From assembly GCA_029834535.1 (NCBI GenBank), contig JAQMWT010000314.1:62001-126000 (forward strand): a stretch of DNA of 64,000 nucleotides, written 5' to 3'. The notes below the pieces were generated by a model, which did no database searches, was not told the DNA's origin, and saw only the letters and a program-made list of their open reading frames with translations. Of this stretch, positions 39,571 to 50,657 are shown piece after piece. Position numbers and translations under genes: made by a program. The DNA is from Chrysophaeum taylorii (taxonomy: Eukaryota; Sar; Pelagophyceae; Pelagomonadales; Pelagomonadaceae). Positions within the stretch are counted from its first letter, which is position 1. Each line of letters begins with the position of its first letter.

Positions 39571-40869
39571 CTAGGAGGAAGCCTGGAGGGCGATGGGGGG
39601 TCCGCAGCCGTTGGTAAGATGGCCGTTGTTTGTGGCGCTCGCCACCACGGCGTTGTTGTTGGTAGCGGCGGCAGCAGTCGCCGCGGGGGGTTGGGCCGCG
39701 GCGGGCTGCTTGGGTGCGGCAAAGCCAAAGACATTCTTGTCGTTGGTGTTTGTGTTGCAGAATCGCGCGTTGCTGAAGAGAATCTTTCGGACGGAGGACT
39801 TCCAGACGGGCGTCTTGCGAACGTCAGACTCGAGTTTCCAGTTGAGCTGTTCGGAAAAGTCGTCTTCGATGACCGCGCATATCTCCTTGAAGTTGCCCCG
39901 TTCGCCGGGGAGCTTTTCGAGGGCGCGCGCAATCATGTCCGAGTAGGTGGTCGCGGTCGCCGCGGGGGCGTGCTGGCGGTAGATTTGTTCGCCCCCCGAG
40001 GTGTCCATGCGGTCGTCGCCGCCCCTGCCGGGTTCTCCCCCCGGGGCGGCCGGGCCCGAGGAACCGCCCGCGGACCCGCCGCCGCCACCCCCCCCAAAAG
40101 AGGGAGCACCCCCTCCCCCCAAATTGGTCGTCGCAGGCCCGGGGCGGCGACCTCCCTGGGCCACGCTGGGACGCTGTTCGCGAAGCACATATCGAATGTT
40201 CACTCTGCGGTGCGGCGTCCTGCCGGCGTCGTCTTCGTCGTCCTCGAATTTCAAGACAACCTCCGTCACAGAGCCCGTCGCGTTGCGCTTGGGGGTCTTC
40301 GAAACGACAGCCCGATAGAACGACGTCGTCTCGGGAAATATCGCCAAAACTCTGTCGCCTTTCTGCAGGTCGTGAGCGTCGGCGTCGTCCTCGTAAAGTC
40401 TGCGGATCCGCGACGACGGCAGCTCGATTATCTTAGCCGTTGCCTCGTCCTCGTCTTGCACCTGATAGGTGTCGTTGTGCTTCGAGTACGACACGACAGA
40501 TGCCAAGATCCACGACCCGTTCTCGTCCACCATCGTAACCTTGGCCGCGACCTGCTCGCCACACTTGGCCACGTTTTCCTCGTCCTCGTCTTCCATATCC
40601 TCGTCCTCGTCCTCGCGGTTCGACGCCCGGTCGAGGCACTCGAAGAACCGCCCCAACACGCTCTCCTCGTCCACTTGGATCCCTTCGAAGTGCTGCGCAA
40701 CGGCAACGGCAAGCTCCGTGTGCGTCGCGTCCACGCGCACGTTCAGCCGGTACCGCGCAATGTATGTCCGCAACGACTCCTCCGACAGCTTCCGAAAGTC
40801 CACCGTCAGAGACCGGGGGTATTTCTCGTTGCGGTGGTATGGCAAGTACCCCTTCTCGGCTTCCTTCAT
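39571..40869 (-). CDS. SAP30-like / SGF29 tandem-Tudor / winged-helix chromatin protein
   Basis: The product is 432 aa from an ATG. Residues about 20-75 look like a SAP30-type Sin3-binding segment (LTVDFRKLSEESLRTYIARY ... ELAVAVAQHF). After an acidic linker, residues about 105-235 match the SGF29 tandem Tudor domain (GEQVAAKVTMVDENGSWILA, LQKGDRVLAIFPETTSFYRA, VVLKFEDDEDDAGRTPHRRV), which reads H3K4 methylation in SAGA. A Gly/Pro-rich linker leads to a winged-helix-like segment near residues 310-380 (YSDMIARALEKLPGERGNFK ... WKSSVRKIL), of forkhead/H15 appearance. The tail is Ala/Asn/Gln-rich. Individual assignments range from strong (Tudor) to tentative (winged helix). Nuclear. Confidence 0.72.
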   Translation of the reverse strand: MKEAEKGYLPYHRNEKYPRSLTVDFRKLSEESLRTYIARYRLNVRVDATHTELAVAVAQHFEGIQVDEESVLGRFFECLDRASNREDEDEDMEDEDEENVAKCGEQVAAKVTMVDENGSWILASVVSYSKHNDTYQVQDEDEATAKIIELPSSRIRRLYEDDADAHDLQKGDRVLAIFPETTSFYRAVVSKTPKRNATGSVTEVVLKFEDDEDDAGRTPHRRVNIRYVLREQRPSVAQGGRRPGPATTNLGGGGAPSFGGGGGGGSAGGSSGPAAPGGEPGRGGDDRMDTSGGEQIYRQHAPAATATTYSDMIARALEKLPGERGNFKEICAVIEDDFSEQLNWKLESDVRKTPVWKSSVRKILFSNARFCNTNTNDKNVFGFAAPKQPAAAQPPAATAAAATNNNAVVASATNNGHLTNGCGPPIALQASS

Positions 40870-41752
40870 CGTTGTTGTTGTTTGTGCTCAACCAATCCCT
40901 CCCTTCCCTGACGAACGGGCGACCCCAACGGATGTATTGTTGTTGCAAAAGACTTATTATTACTAGGGCCGGCGCGGTGGGGGTTCGGTTGAAAAAAAAA
41001 AAAAAGAGAAAGGAGGCGAGGAGTGTTTAAATGCCGACTGCTAATCTTGCGTCCTATAGGCAATTTCTCTTTCAAGCAGTTACTTGCGGCTTATCTTTTT
41101 TATTTTTCTTCTTTCTTTCTGTTTGATATAAAAAGAAAATATGGATGACTGACAGGACAGACAGACGGACATCCTTCATGCTCCCCACACACACCCCCCC
41201 CCTCTTAGCAGTCGACATTTAAAGACAGACAGACGGACAGACACAGACAGTATCTACGCCCGTTAGGCACATCCCTCCTGCCCCACAAAAACACACACAT
41301 CCCTCATGCACCCCCCTCCCCCCCCCTCTTAGCAGAGTCGACCTTTAGCTTTGGCAAACAAGCCTCTCTTCGAGAGGGCTAGTTTTTTAACCAAAGGATT
41401 CTTCTTCAGAATACATTTGATAATCTGCGGGACAAAATCGAGGTGTTCTATTTCCCCGCATCGATCGATCGAGAGACTGCCTGCCTCGTCTCTCGTCTGC
41501 AGGAGATCGTCGCGCCGTGTTCTCTGTATGCCTGACTGACTGACTGACTGACTGAATGAATTCGTCGTCCTCAATGGCGCGGGTGCGCGCTCCTTGCTTT
41601 TTTAGGCTTGATTTTTTTGGATTTTTTTTTTGCTTCGGTGGTAGACTTTCTTTTTCACACCTGCGGCAAGAATTGAAGATATGAGGGTTAGACTTGAATA
41701 GAGTCAATGATCGCCGTCATCATCTCTCGCGGTCGACGATGGCGATGATAGG
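40870..41752. other. Intergenic region, simple repeats
   Basis: ACAG/GACG runs (41150-41260), two related CCCCCTCTTAGCAG phrases (about 41198 and 41322), and a GACT run near 41531-41552. A 35-bp segment at 41362-41396 is one arm of an inverted repeat whose partner is at 46114-46153. No gene recognised. Confidence 0.5.
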
Positions 41753-44629
41753 ATGACGTGCTGTTTGGGGTGGTGTGGGCCCAAGGTGCAGGAAGGCGAC
41801 GAACGCGTCGTGGTCGAGGCGCTCACAGCGGAGAGCGTGAGAGGTGCTCGTGAGGCGACAGCCGAGAGAGCACTAGATACTATTTTTGCTGTCGAGGAAG
41901 CTAGAGCTGAAAGAGCGACCGACCTTAGTTCTTCGAAGGTCGAGGAGGCAACAGCTGAGAGCGCGGCCGGCACTGGTGCGGCGGCGACCGAGAACGCGGT
42001 CGGCGATGGTGCGGCGACCGGCGATGCGACGGCGACGTCCCCTCCTCGGCCCGAGGAGGGGAGCTCGGCCGTCGTTGGTGCTGCGCCAAAGGAAGTCACG
42101 GCCGGCGTTGGCGCGGCCGTCGAGCCAGCGACATGCGACGACGACGAAATTTTGACTCGTGGCGTCGAGACGATAGCCGAGAGCGCGGCCGGCGAAGTAA
42201 CGGCCACCGGCGAGGCGATAACGAGCGATCCGGGTGCCGTCGAGGCGACAGCCGCTGGTGCTCTGACAGTGGAGGCGACATCTGCTGTCTTTGGTGCTGC
42301 TGCGGTCGTCGAGAAGGCTGCAGCTGCGGCCGGCGATGGTGTTGCGACAAACGACTCGAGCGACGCTGCCGTGGCCGATCGGGCGACGATCGAGAACGCG
42401 GCGGCGGGTGATGATCCGGAGAAAGTCACGGCGGCGCGCGCGGCCGTCGTCGTCGGTGCTGAGGTCGAGCAGGCGGCAGTTGAGGGCGCGTCTGACGTTG
42501 GTGTTGCGACCGACAAAATGACCCCTGAGAGCGCGGCCGGCGTTGGTGTAGCGACCTACGACGCGACGATGGCCGGGACTGGCGCCGGCGACGCGATGGC
42601 TGGGGACGATACGGGGGCTGGCGCTGTCGCGGAGGAAGTGCTAACGGAGGCTGCGGCTGTCGTTGATTCCACACTCAAGGAATTTGCGGCGGGCGCTGCA
42701 ACGTGCGAGGCGACAAACGACGAAAGTGCGACCAGCGTCGGTGCTATGCTCGAAGAGACTACGGCTGAGAGCGGGACCTGCGAGGTAACGGACGCTGTAG
42801 AGGCGACGATAGGTGACGTCGAGGAGGCGATAGCTGATGAGAGCGCGACAGTTCCGGGTCCTGTGGCCACGGAAAGCTCGACAATCGTTGGTGGTGTTGC
42901 GACCGACGACGAGACAGCTGAGAGTACGGCCAGCGTTGCTGCTGCGACTATCGAGGAGACGGCGGAGTGCGCGGCCGGTGCGGGGACCAACGAGGCGGCG
43001 GCTGGCGCACGTTCCGTGGCGGAGGAGACGCTGGCGGACAGCGCGGAAGGTGCTGTTGTAAAGGAAGCGGCCGGTGACCTTGCGGCCGACTTCACTGCTG
43101 CGGTCGAAGAGGCGGCAGAAAAAATCGCGGTTGATGTTGGTGTCGTGACCGAGGAGGCTGGTGCTGTTGTGGACGACGTGACAACGGAGACCACGGCTTT
43201 CGTTGGTGCTATAATCAACGAGGCCAAAACGGAGAGCGCAACTGGCGTTGGTGCCACGGCTGACGATGCAGCTGAGACTGGCGCCAGCATCAGTGCTGCC
43301 ACTGACGAGGCGATAGTTAAGAGCGAGACTAGTGCTGTGACTACGATCAACGAAGCGACATCTGAGCCCGCGGCTGAAACTGTCGACGAGGCGACGACAA
43401 CCGAAACAGGTGTCGTGGTCGAGGAAACGACTGTTGAGAGCTCGTCAGGCGCCGATACTGTGACCAAGGAAGTGACTGGGGAGCTCGCGGCTGGTGACTA
43501 TGGTGTTGCAGTCAACGAGGCGACGTCTGAAATCGAGGCCGACGTTGGTGTTGTGACCGGGGGGATGACAACTCCTAGTCCTGGTGCTGTCGCGGACGAG
43601 GTGACACCGGAGCCAGCTGTCGCGGACGAGGTGATACCGGAGCCAGCTGTCGCGGACGAGGTGATACCGGAGCCAGCTGTCGCGGATGAGGTGATACCGG
43701 AGCCAGCTGTCGTGGACGAGGTGATACCGGAGCCAGCTGTCGTCGCCGGTGTCGAAGGCAATAATAAGGCGAAGTCTGAGATTACGACTGGTGTTGTTGG
43801 TGCTGCGGCTGACGAATTATCAGCTGAGATCGCGGCCGTTGTCATTGACGCGACCGACAATGCGACAGCTGGAAGCGAGACCAGTGTCGTTGCTGCGACC
43901 AACGATGCGACGTCTGAGTGTGCGGCTGGATCTGGAATGGATGAGGCATCTGAAGCACGTGCTGTGGCGGAGGAGTCGAAAGTTGAGAGCGCGCCAAGCG
44001 CTGATACTGTTGCCGAGGAAGTGACTTCGGAGATCGCGGCGGACTCGGGTGTTGCAGCCGGAGATGCGACAGCTGAAATCGAGGTCGGCGTTGGTGACGC
44101 GACCGAGGTGGTGACAACGACGAGTCCTGGCATTGTTGCCAACGATGTGACACCGGAAAAATCGGCCGTCCTTGGTACAGAGGCCAACGACGCGATGGCC
44201 AACAAGACGGAATCAGAGAGCGCGTTAGGTGTGGCCGAGGCAAAGATAGCCGGCGCTTTTGCAGCAGCGGAGAAGACGATGGCCGAGAGAGCCATTCATG
44301 CTGGCAGTTCTGCCAAGGAACTGGCCGGGGAGGCCGCGTCTATCTTTGGTGCCGCCGTCGAAGAGGTGACAGCTGAGATCGCGACCGATGTCGTTGCTGC
44401 GACCAACGAGGCGACGAAGACAGAGGTGACGGCAGAGATTGCAGCCGCTAAGGACAACGAGCCGATAGCTGACGGCGCGTCGGGCGCTGGTACCACGGCC
44501 AACGAGGCGGCGACGACGATCGGCGCCGCTGACGAGAAAAAGAAAAAGAAGAAGAAGAAGAAAACAACGAAGGAGCGCCAACCGGAGACACGACCCTCTG
44601 CGCGCGGAAACAAGCGAGGCGACCGCTGA
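41753..44629 (+). CDS. Large low-complexity Ala/Thr/Glu/Val protein, 958 aa
   Basis: An uninterrupted frame from an ATG with a Cys-containing N-terminus (MTCCLGWCGPKVQEG) that could be lipid-modified. Almost the whole protein is built from short acidic Ala/Thr/Val/Gly phrases such as EATAESAAGVGA, at about 11-20 residue spacing, with little Lys or aromatic content. Near residues 618-665 five 10-residue copies of VADEVIPEPA occur in tandem. The C-terminus turns strongly basic (K9 run, then TTKERQPETRPSARGNKRGD). Probably intrinsically disordered or helical repeat; no known domain. GNN-codon bias keeps antisense frames open as well, but the coding sense is supported by the ATG, the length and the distinct termini. 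Confidence 0.6.
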   Translation: MTCCLGWCGPKVQEGDERVVVEALTAESVRGAREATAERALDTIFAVEEARAERATDLSSSKVEEATAESAAGTGAAATENAVGDGAATGDATATSPPRPEEGSSAVVGAAPKEVTAGVGAAVEPATCDDDEILTRGVETIAESAAGEVTATGEAITSDPGAVEATAAGALTVEATSAVFGAAAVVEKAAAAAGDGVATNDSSDAAVADRATIENAAAGDDPEKVTAARAAVVVGAEVEQAAVEGASDVGVATDKMTPESAAGVGVATYDATMAGTGAGDAMAGDDTGAGAVAEEVLTEAAAVVDSTLKEFAAGAATCEATNDESATSVGAMLEETTAESGTCEVTDAVEATIGDVEEAIADESATVPGPVATESSTIVGGVATDDETAESTASVAAATIEETAECAAGAGTNEAAAGARSVAEETLADSAEGAVVKEAAGDLAADFTAAVEEAAEKIAVDVGVVTEEAGAVVDDVTTETTAFVGAIINEAKTESATGVGATADDAAETGASISAATDEAIVKSETSAVTTINEATSEPAAETVDEATTTETGVVVEETTVESSSGADTVTKEVTGELAAGDYGVAVNEATSEIEADVGVVTGGMTTPSPGAVADEVTPEPAVADEVIPEPAVADEVIPEPAVADEVIPEPAVVDEVIPEPAVVAGVEGNNKAKSEITTGVVGAAADELSAEIAAVVIDATDNATAGSETSVVAATNDATSECAAGSGMDEASEARAVAEESKVESAPSADTVAEEVTSEIAADSGVAAGDATAEIEVGVGDATEVVTTTSPGIVANDVTPEKSAVLGTEANDAMANKTESESALGVAEAKIAGAFAAAEKTMAERAIHAGSSAKELAGEAASIFGAAVEEVTAEIATDVVAATNEATKTEVTAEIAAAKDNEPIADGASGAGTTANEAATTIGAADEKKKKKKKKKTTKERQPETRPSARGNKRGDR
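43606..43745 (+). repeat. 30-bp tandem repeat inside the low-complexity gene
   Basis: Five near-identical 30-bp copies encode VADEVIPEPA; variation is limited to a few bases (GCG/GTG, GAC/GAT). Confidence 0.9.
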
Positions 44630-47600
44630 GAGTTGGTCCTGTGACGATGTACCCCGCCCGCTGCTGAGAGCCCTCCCACCGGCGCAGAAGAACAGTGTAC
44701 GACTATGTTTTCATGCAAAGGCGCTCTGTGGTGGGACATTAGTCCGCCGGGGAGTGGCAGAGACTCTAGATTTCGCGCGATTCCGTGCCATGCCTCAACG
44801 CGGACTCCACATCAGACTTCACACCTCAACAAAGACACTACCCCTCACTTATTCCACTCAGACTGCACACATAAGCTTACACATACCGTCAACACAGGCA
44901 CGCGACGCTGACTACACGCACGCACTACACAAAGACCCAAAAACAAACCTATAGACCCGGAGTTCCCACTCTCCACGTCCGTTCCAACTTCAGCCATACT
45001 CCAGATAGTTATGCAACCACTCCACGCAGTCTTCACAGAGACGCAGAGTCACATACCTCCCCGAGTTTTACGCTTGTATCCGAATTCCAGACAGACGCCA
45101 GAGAACATCACACCGACCCAGAGTCGCCGAAACTTCTCCAAGTCATTCCCGACTCCAGACAGAATCCAGACAGATGCCACACAGACTCCACATGGTTACC
45201 ACATTGATTCCATATAGAGTCCATACAAAGTTCGCCTCCGTGCACGCGATCGCCCACTCTAGCAGACTCCTAGCCCCGCTAAGTAAGGTGTTGTAGCCGC
45301 GTTTTGGTGCAGTTGGGAAGGGCCTTTCTCCTACTCCTGTTTGGTTGTTTGCTGCACGTATTTGAGCTCATCTGGTGGAAATCTGCTGAGGTTTCTTCTT
45401 TGGCGTTTTGAACGACTTTGTTACACGCTATGAGCTCACTTGGTGGGAGTCTGAGAAGGCTTTAATTTTGTGCGCGTTTGGGTTTTTCAAAAGGCTACTG
45501 CATGAAGAAGAGGGGGCTTTTTGGTTCATTGTTTGCTTCTTCTCTTCTCTTCTCTTCTCTTCTCTTCACGATGTTTACCTTGCCCTTTTTCTATTATTTC
45601 ATTACAGCTTTCTGCGTACCTAACTCGGTTGTGCTTGTGGTTGGTTTTTCTCTCTGTTTTCTCCCTATCCATTTTGCACAACACGCTTCTCGCGTGGCAG
45701 TTCACACAACCAACTAACCAACGGTGGTCGGGGCGGCATTGCTTCGTACTAAGTCCCAACATTTTCTTGCCTAATTGAGTCCCACCTCCATTTTTTGCCA
45801 CGCCTGCAATGCGGTGACGCTAGCCTCTCGGTTCCATTTTTGCCTTTTTACATTCTCTGACTCTTTGACTCTGGGAGTTGTTTGACAATGACATGGCTTT
45901 GGTGAAATTCATGGTTGATTGTAAAAAAAAAAAAACAATAGTTCCAAATTACATGCTCGCAATTTGTCTGTGAGCCTGGTGCTGGCGTACTCCTTCCACA
46001 CGCCGCCGACGGTGACTGCTGGACGGGCGTCACCTCCGTCAAGCCGGAAACCATTCTGCTGCTAGACAGACGCTTCTTTCAATAGCGAGGTTCCGGCGCA
46101 GCCGAAAAAAAATCTTTGGTTGAAAAACTAGCCCTCTCGATTCGAAGAGAGGCCGTATGTTTACCCCGTACCTCTCGTTTTTTTACAGGGGTAGTTTAAA
46201 CCTGTTTGTTTCTTTTGTTTTTTTTTTTTCCGGTAAAAAAGAACACACAACTTGGGGGGGGTTAGGTTTCGTACCGCCACGTCAGCTCACCATGTACACT
46301 CGTCGTGCTAACCCCGAGTTGAGAACCCCTTCGTGTGGAGAGCGACGGCGGACCGCCGCGCGGCCCGGGATGACGAGACAAACCGTCCGGCGCTCGGCGA
46401 GGTGGGAGACCACTCGCCGCTCATCGCCCACCCGAACCCGCGCCTCGCCGTCCCGCTTGCGCTCCGACACGACGAAGGCGCCGCCATCGCATTGTTTTCG
46501 TGGCTTGGTAAAGAATCCGAAGCATCTGCGATGCGAATACTCGCCGCCGTTTTTTTGCTAGAACTGCCTCCTCAGAGCTGACAAATTGCAGGTCCTCGGT
46601 CTCTCCAATCGATTCTACCAGGGACACCTCAGAAGCGCTCGAATCTGGCGTATCGCGGCGGTCGTCGACGGAGCCGCGCCCACCGGCTGCCCGGGCGAGC
46701 AGCTTGGTCCGAACGGCAAAAAGAGAGCGGGCGCGAAACGTTCCGTTCAGCGAGAGAGTCTCGTCGACGTCTCCATCCGTCAAGCCGCCGCGATTTTTCC
46801 AGCCGAGAAAAGATCTAGCTCGTCGTCGCGTTTGGGCCGGAAGGTGATGGGGCGCGCGCGTCAATAATGGACGTCGCGCGGGCCTTACGACATTCCTGTT
46901 CGTGGTGTCCCCAAGTTGTGGGGCTGCTCGCCACCCCTACGCGGTTTGCGAGATCAACGCCGTCGGTGGCTACTATGACGACAAAGAAGACGCGAACGGT
47001 TTTGCACCTCGCGGGTCCCTCGTTCCTCGGGGCCAAAAAAAACACGGCGCGCGCGCCCGCCTCGGCGTCTCTTTGAGGCGGGATCCGCCGTTGTCTGCGT
47101 GGTACCGGTTCCCCAACCTAGGCCGATCTGCGTCTTGTCCGAGCCGCCGCGTCGGTCCGCTTTCTCCAGACGGGCACAGATCTTCTTGCCGTCGTCCTAA
47201 CGGACCTCCGTCACGCCGACTCTGGCCGCCTCGCCGAGATTTTCGCTGGCTTCTGTCGCAACGCCGACGTCGGCCGTGGCTCCTCCCGCCAAGCGGCCGT
47301 TACCCTCCGCTCCGACACAACCCACTACACCCCCCCCCCAGTGGAATGGAATGACGTCGCGTTCTGTCGCGGCAGGCGCCTGTCCCTCCGTCTTCGCCGG
47401 CCCCCCACCCCCGTGCCGGATACCGACGCAGAGATCTGTCCCCTACGCCCCCGCGGCGTAGGCGACATCCCCACCATCCGCGGCCTTCGCAGTTTTGCCG
47501 GCCTGCGCCCTGCCGCACCCGGCCCGCGTCCACGCCGCGAGACCGCCGCGCCGTCACTGCCCACCACCCAACCGCGCGCACACCCACCCCGTCACAGCCA

Positions 47601-47709
47601 ACCCGCCGCGGCAACTGCCCGCACGACGTCCTTCTCTCTCTCTCTCTCTCTCTCCGCGTCGGGTTTTCGCGAATTGTAGGGAAAAGAATCGACGTCCTGT
47701 CGTGAGGAG
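44630..47709. other. Three-kilobase region without a convincing gene
   Basis: 44780-45240 is rich in degenerate CAGACTCCA/CAGACAGA phrases. A TCTTC run is at 45537-45567 and a CT run at 47632-47651. 46114-46153 is one arm of the inverted repeat matching 41362-41396. A minus-strand frame at 46421-46864 without ATG (ARSFLGWKNRGGLTDGDVDE ... VSLVESIGETEDLQF) has protein-like composition and may be an exon of an unassigned gene. Open frames from 46.9 to 47.6 kb are Pro/Arg-rich and look non-coding. Confidence 0.4.
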
Positions 47710-48510
47710 CTATTCATCGTTCCTGTTCCGGCCGAGGACGAGGAAAAGTTCGACAATGAAGGTGACGTGTAAAGTGAGATCGTACCAAAGATGGCCGCCA
47801 ATGTGCCGCAACCCGAAAGAGGCTTCGACGTCGCACGCGAGGAACTCGATCAAGCCAACAACCGTGGGAAGGAGGAATATCCAAGCGAGCGTGTCGGTGA
47901 GGAGCGCGCGGTTGGGTGCCCAGAGGCCGGCGACCGAGACGAGAAAGTGCGAGGAGGCGAAAAGACAAGGGAGGGGAAAGTCATCGGCAGCCATGGTAAT
48001 CAAAAAGATAGCAGCGGAGAGAAATACGACGAGGCCGCCGCTTCGCTTGGACCACCCCCAGAAGAAAAAAACGATGACGGTGACGAGCGCGAGGACAAAG
48101 GCCAAGTAGAGAAAGGGCGCCAGTTTCGTCGATGGGTCGATGAAGCAGTGATTGGCCGCGAAGACCGCGTGAAGGAGACCGTGAAAAACGATCAAAAGGG
48201 AGAGCGCCGCCGGCAAGAATTTTACCGTGCCCGTAAACGCCGTTGCTTTGAAGATCGCGATACCTATTGCCACGAGCGACAGGACGACGTCGACCGCAAA
48301 GGCGCCGGCGTGGGAGTTCCAAAGCTGTGACTCGCATCGATTTCCGCTCAGACCAAAGGTGCAGAAACCCTGGAGGAGCGGGGCCGTCGCGCCGCAGAGC
48401 CAGCCGAAGCCGATTTCGTCGTCGTCGTCACACTTGGCAACAAAGCCGCGAAGCGCGAAAAGGCCCAAGTAGGAGGTCGACGCTACAAAGCACAGGATCC
48501 ACGGGCGCAT
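47710..48510 (-). CDS. Multi-pass membrane protein, unknown
   Basis: The product is 266 aa from an ATG with about seven to eight hydrophobic helices spread over the whole length (for example VVLSLVAIGIAIF, FLYLAFVLALVTVIVFFFW, LVVFLSAAIFLIT). His and Asp occur near membrane borders (VFHGLLHAVFAANH, GGHLWYDLTLHVTF), a distribution reminiscent of the CREST/ceramidase-like hydrolases. I cannot map their full His/Ser/Asp motif set, so this is only a suggestion. An Asp run (CDDDDE) near residue 30 lies in the first loop. The start lies only 70 bp from the left end of the Helitron-derived array. Confidence 0.6.
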   Translation of the reverse strand: MRPWILCFVASTSYLGLFALRGFVAKCDDDDEIGFGWLCGATAPLLQGFCTFGLSGNRCESQLWNSHAGAFAVDVVLSLVAIGIAIFKATAFTGTVKFLPAALSLLIVFHGLLHAVFAANHCFIDPSTKLAPFLYLAFVLALVTVIVFFFWGWSKRSGGLVVFLSAAIFLITMAADDFPLPCLFASSHFLVSVAGLWAPNRALLTDTLAWIFLLPTVVGLIEFLACDVEASFGLRHIGGHLWYDLTLHVTFIVELFLVLGRNRNDE

Positions 48511-48580
48511 CGTCTAAACTACGCTTTCTGGCAGATGAGGAAGGTTCTCCGTACCTTCTTTCGGCGGCGGCTTCTTCTTC

Positions 48581-49595
48581 CTAACTACTAATCGACAGAT
48601 GTTTGTCTGTCTGTCTGTTTGTCTGTTTGTCCCTCGATTTAGGGTAAGGATCATGTAGGCGCGAGAATAAGGATCAGGTAGGCACGAGAGCCAGACAGTG
48701 ATCCTCCAAGCCGTCTACGACGACCTCGCAGACTATTTCCACGAGCCGCGGCGGCTCTTTCAGCGCGCCATTCTCTCGCCCCGTCGAAACGATGTTGTCG
48801 ATGCTGACAACGTGCGCATGACCTCGGCCTTTTTTTCCCGGAGACGAGGCGTCGGAGTTCTTTTCGGCCGACTAGGTTGGGTCGGAAGACGACGCCTCGC
48901 TCTCAAGAGTCGAGTTTTGAACTCCCTGACAACCAACGGCATGCTGACTTTGATCGCGAGCTCAAAGTCTTCGCAACCTCGACCCGTCGCACGGCCACTG
49001 CAACGGTACCAGATACATGATCGATCGTGTCGTTGTCACCGAGGCTCCTCCAACCTGTATCGCTTAAGGCCCGCCTACGCCAAACGATCAACAAGAGCCA
49101 GGGCCAGACGCCCCGCGAGGTCGGCGTCCTCTTGGCGAAGCCCGTCTTCTGCCACGTCCAGCTCTACGTGGCTCTCTGTCGATCGGCAACCCCGAGGATA
49201 TCCTCTTCTGGGTCGACGACTCCACCCTACCCCACACGTGCTGCGCAATACCGATAAGCCCCCTCCCGGCGTCTACACGCGCACTATAGGTGAACTTACT
49301 GGGACCACGTGAACTTACTGGGGTTTGAGATTGGGACTAGGAACTGAGTGACCAGGTGAAACTGGGACCAGGTGAACATACTGGGGTTTTCAGAGTAAAG
49401 GGTTTTTAGAGTAAACTCAAAGGTTGGCGGCGCGTGCGGACCAAAGCAGCTTAGGTTGGCGGAGGCGAGAGCGACGAGCTCAAAGGAGTTGGTTAGAGCT
49501 AGGTGAACTTACTGACCAGGTGAACTTAACAGAAACAGGTGAACTTACTGGGGTTAGAGATTGGGAGTAGGTGAACTTACTGGCCTGCACTTGTC
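48581..49595 (+). repeat. Helitron-derived unit A
   Basis: 1015 bp. It carries a variant repeat block with AAAGCAGCTTAGGTTGGCGG in its 3' part. Confidence 0.8.
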
Positions 49596-49618
49596 CTAAC
49601 TACTAATCGACAGATGTT

Positions 49619-49649
<31 letters not shown>

Positions 49650-50657
49650 TTGTCCCTCGATTTAGGGTAAGGATCAGGTAGGCGCGAGAGTAAGGATCAG
49701 GTAGGCGCGAGAGCCAGACAGTGATCCTCCAAGCCGTCTACGGCGACCTCGCAGACTATTTCCACGACCCGCGGCGGCTCTTTCAGCGCGCCATTCTCAC
49801 GCCCCGTCGAAACGATGTTGTCGATGCTGACAACGCGCGCATGACCGCGGCCTTTTTTTCCCGGAGACGAGGCGTCGGAGTTCTTTTCGGCTGACTAGGC
49901 TGGGTCGGAAGACGACGCCTCGCTCTTTACAGTAGAGTTTTCAACTCCCTGACAACCAACGGCATGCTGACTTTGATCGCGAGCTTAATGTCTTCGCAAC
50001 CTCGACCCGTCGCACGGCCACTGCAACGGTACCAGATACATGATCGATCGTGTCGTTGTCACCGAGGCTCCTCCAACCTGTATCCCTTAAGGCCCGCCGA
50101 CGCCAAACGATCAACAAGAGCCAGGGCCAGACGCCCCGCAAGGTCGGCGTCCTTTTGCCCAAACCCGTCTTCTGCCACGTCCAGCTCTACGTGGCTCTCT
50201 GTCGATCGGCAACCCCGAGGATATCCTCTTCTGAGTCGACGACTCCACCCTACCCCACACGTGCTGCGCAATACCGATAAGCCCCCTCCCGGCGTCTACA
50301 CGCGCACGGTAGGTGAACTTACTGGGACCAGGTGAACTTACTGGGGTTTGAGATTGGGACTAGGTGAACTTAGTGACCAGGTGAACTTACTGAGACCAAG
50401 TGAACTTACAGGGGATTTTAGAGTGAACGCAAAGGCGAGCGGCGTGTACGGATCAAAGCAGCTTAGATTGGCGGAGGTGAGAGCGACGAGCTCGAAGGAG
50501 AGTGGGGTGAGTGGGTGTGAGCACGAGTGGGCTTACGCCGAATTTACTGGGGTTAGAGATTGGGACTAGGTGAACTTACTCGGACGAGGTGAACTTACTG
50601 GGATTAGAGATTGGGACTAAGTGAACTTACTGGCGAACTTACTGGCCTGCACTTGTC
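49596..50657 (+). repeat. Helitron-derived unit B
   Basis: 1062 bp. A 24-bp phrase (GTAAGGATCAGGTAGGCGCG core) is duplicated near its 5' end. Confidence 0.8.

Noticed and set aside
41704-44295. Long Ser/Pro/Ala minus-strand frames opposite the low-complexity gene
   Set aside because: Mirror of the repetitive GNN codons; no distinct start or domain.
47126-47353. Protein-like open stretch (LAVVLTDLRHADSGRLAEIF)
   Set aside because: No start codon, bounded closely by stops, surrounded by Pro/Arg-rich non-coding frames; may be a fragment but cannot be supported.
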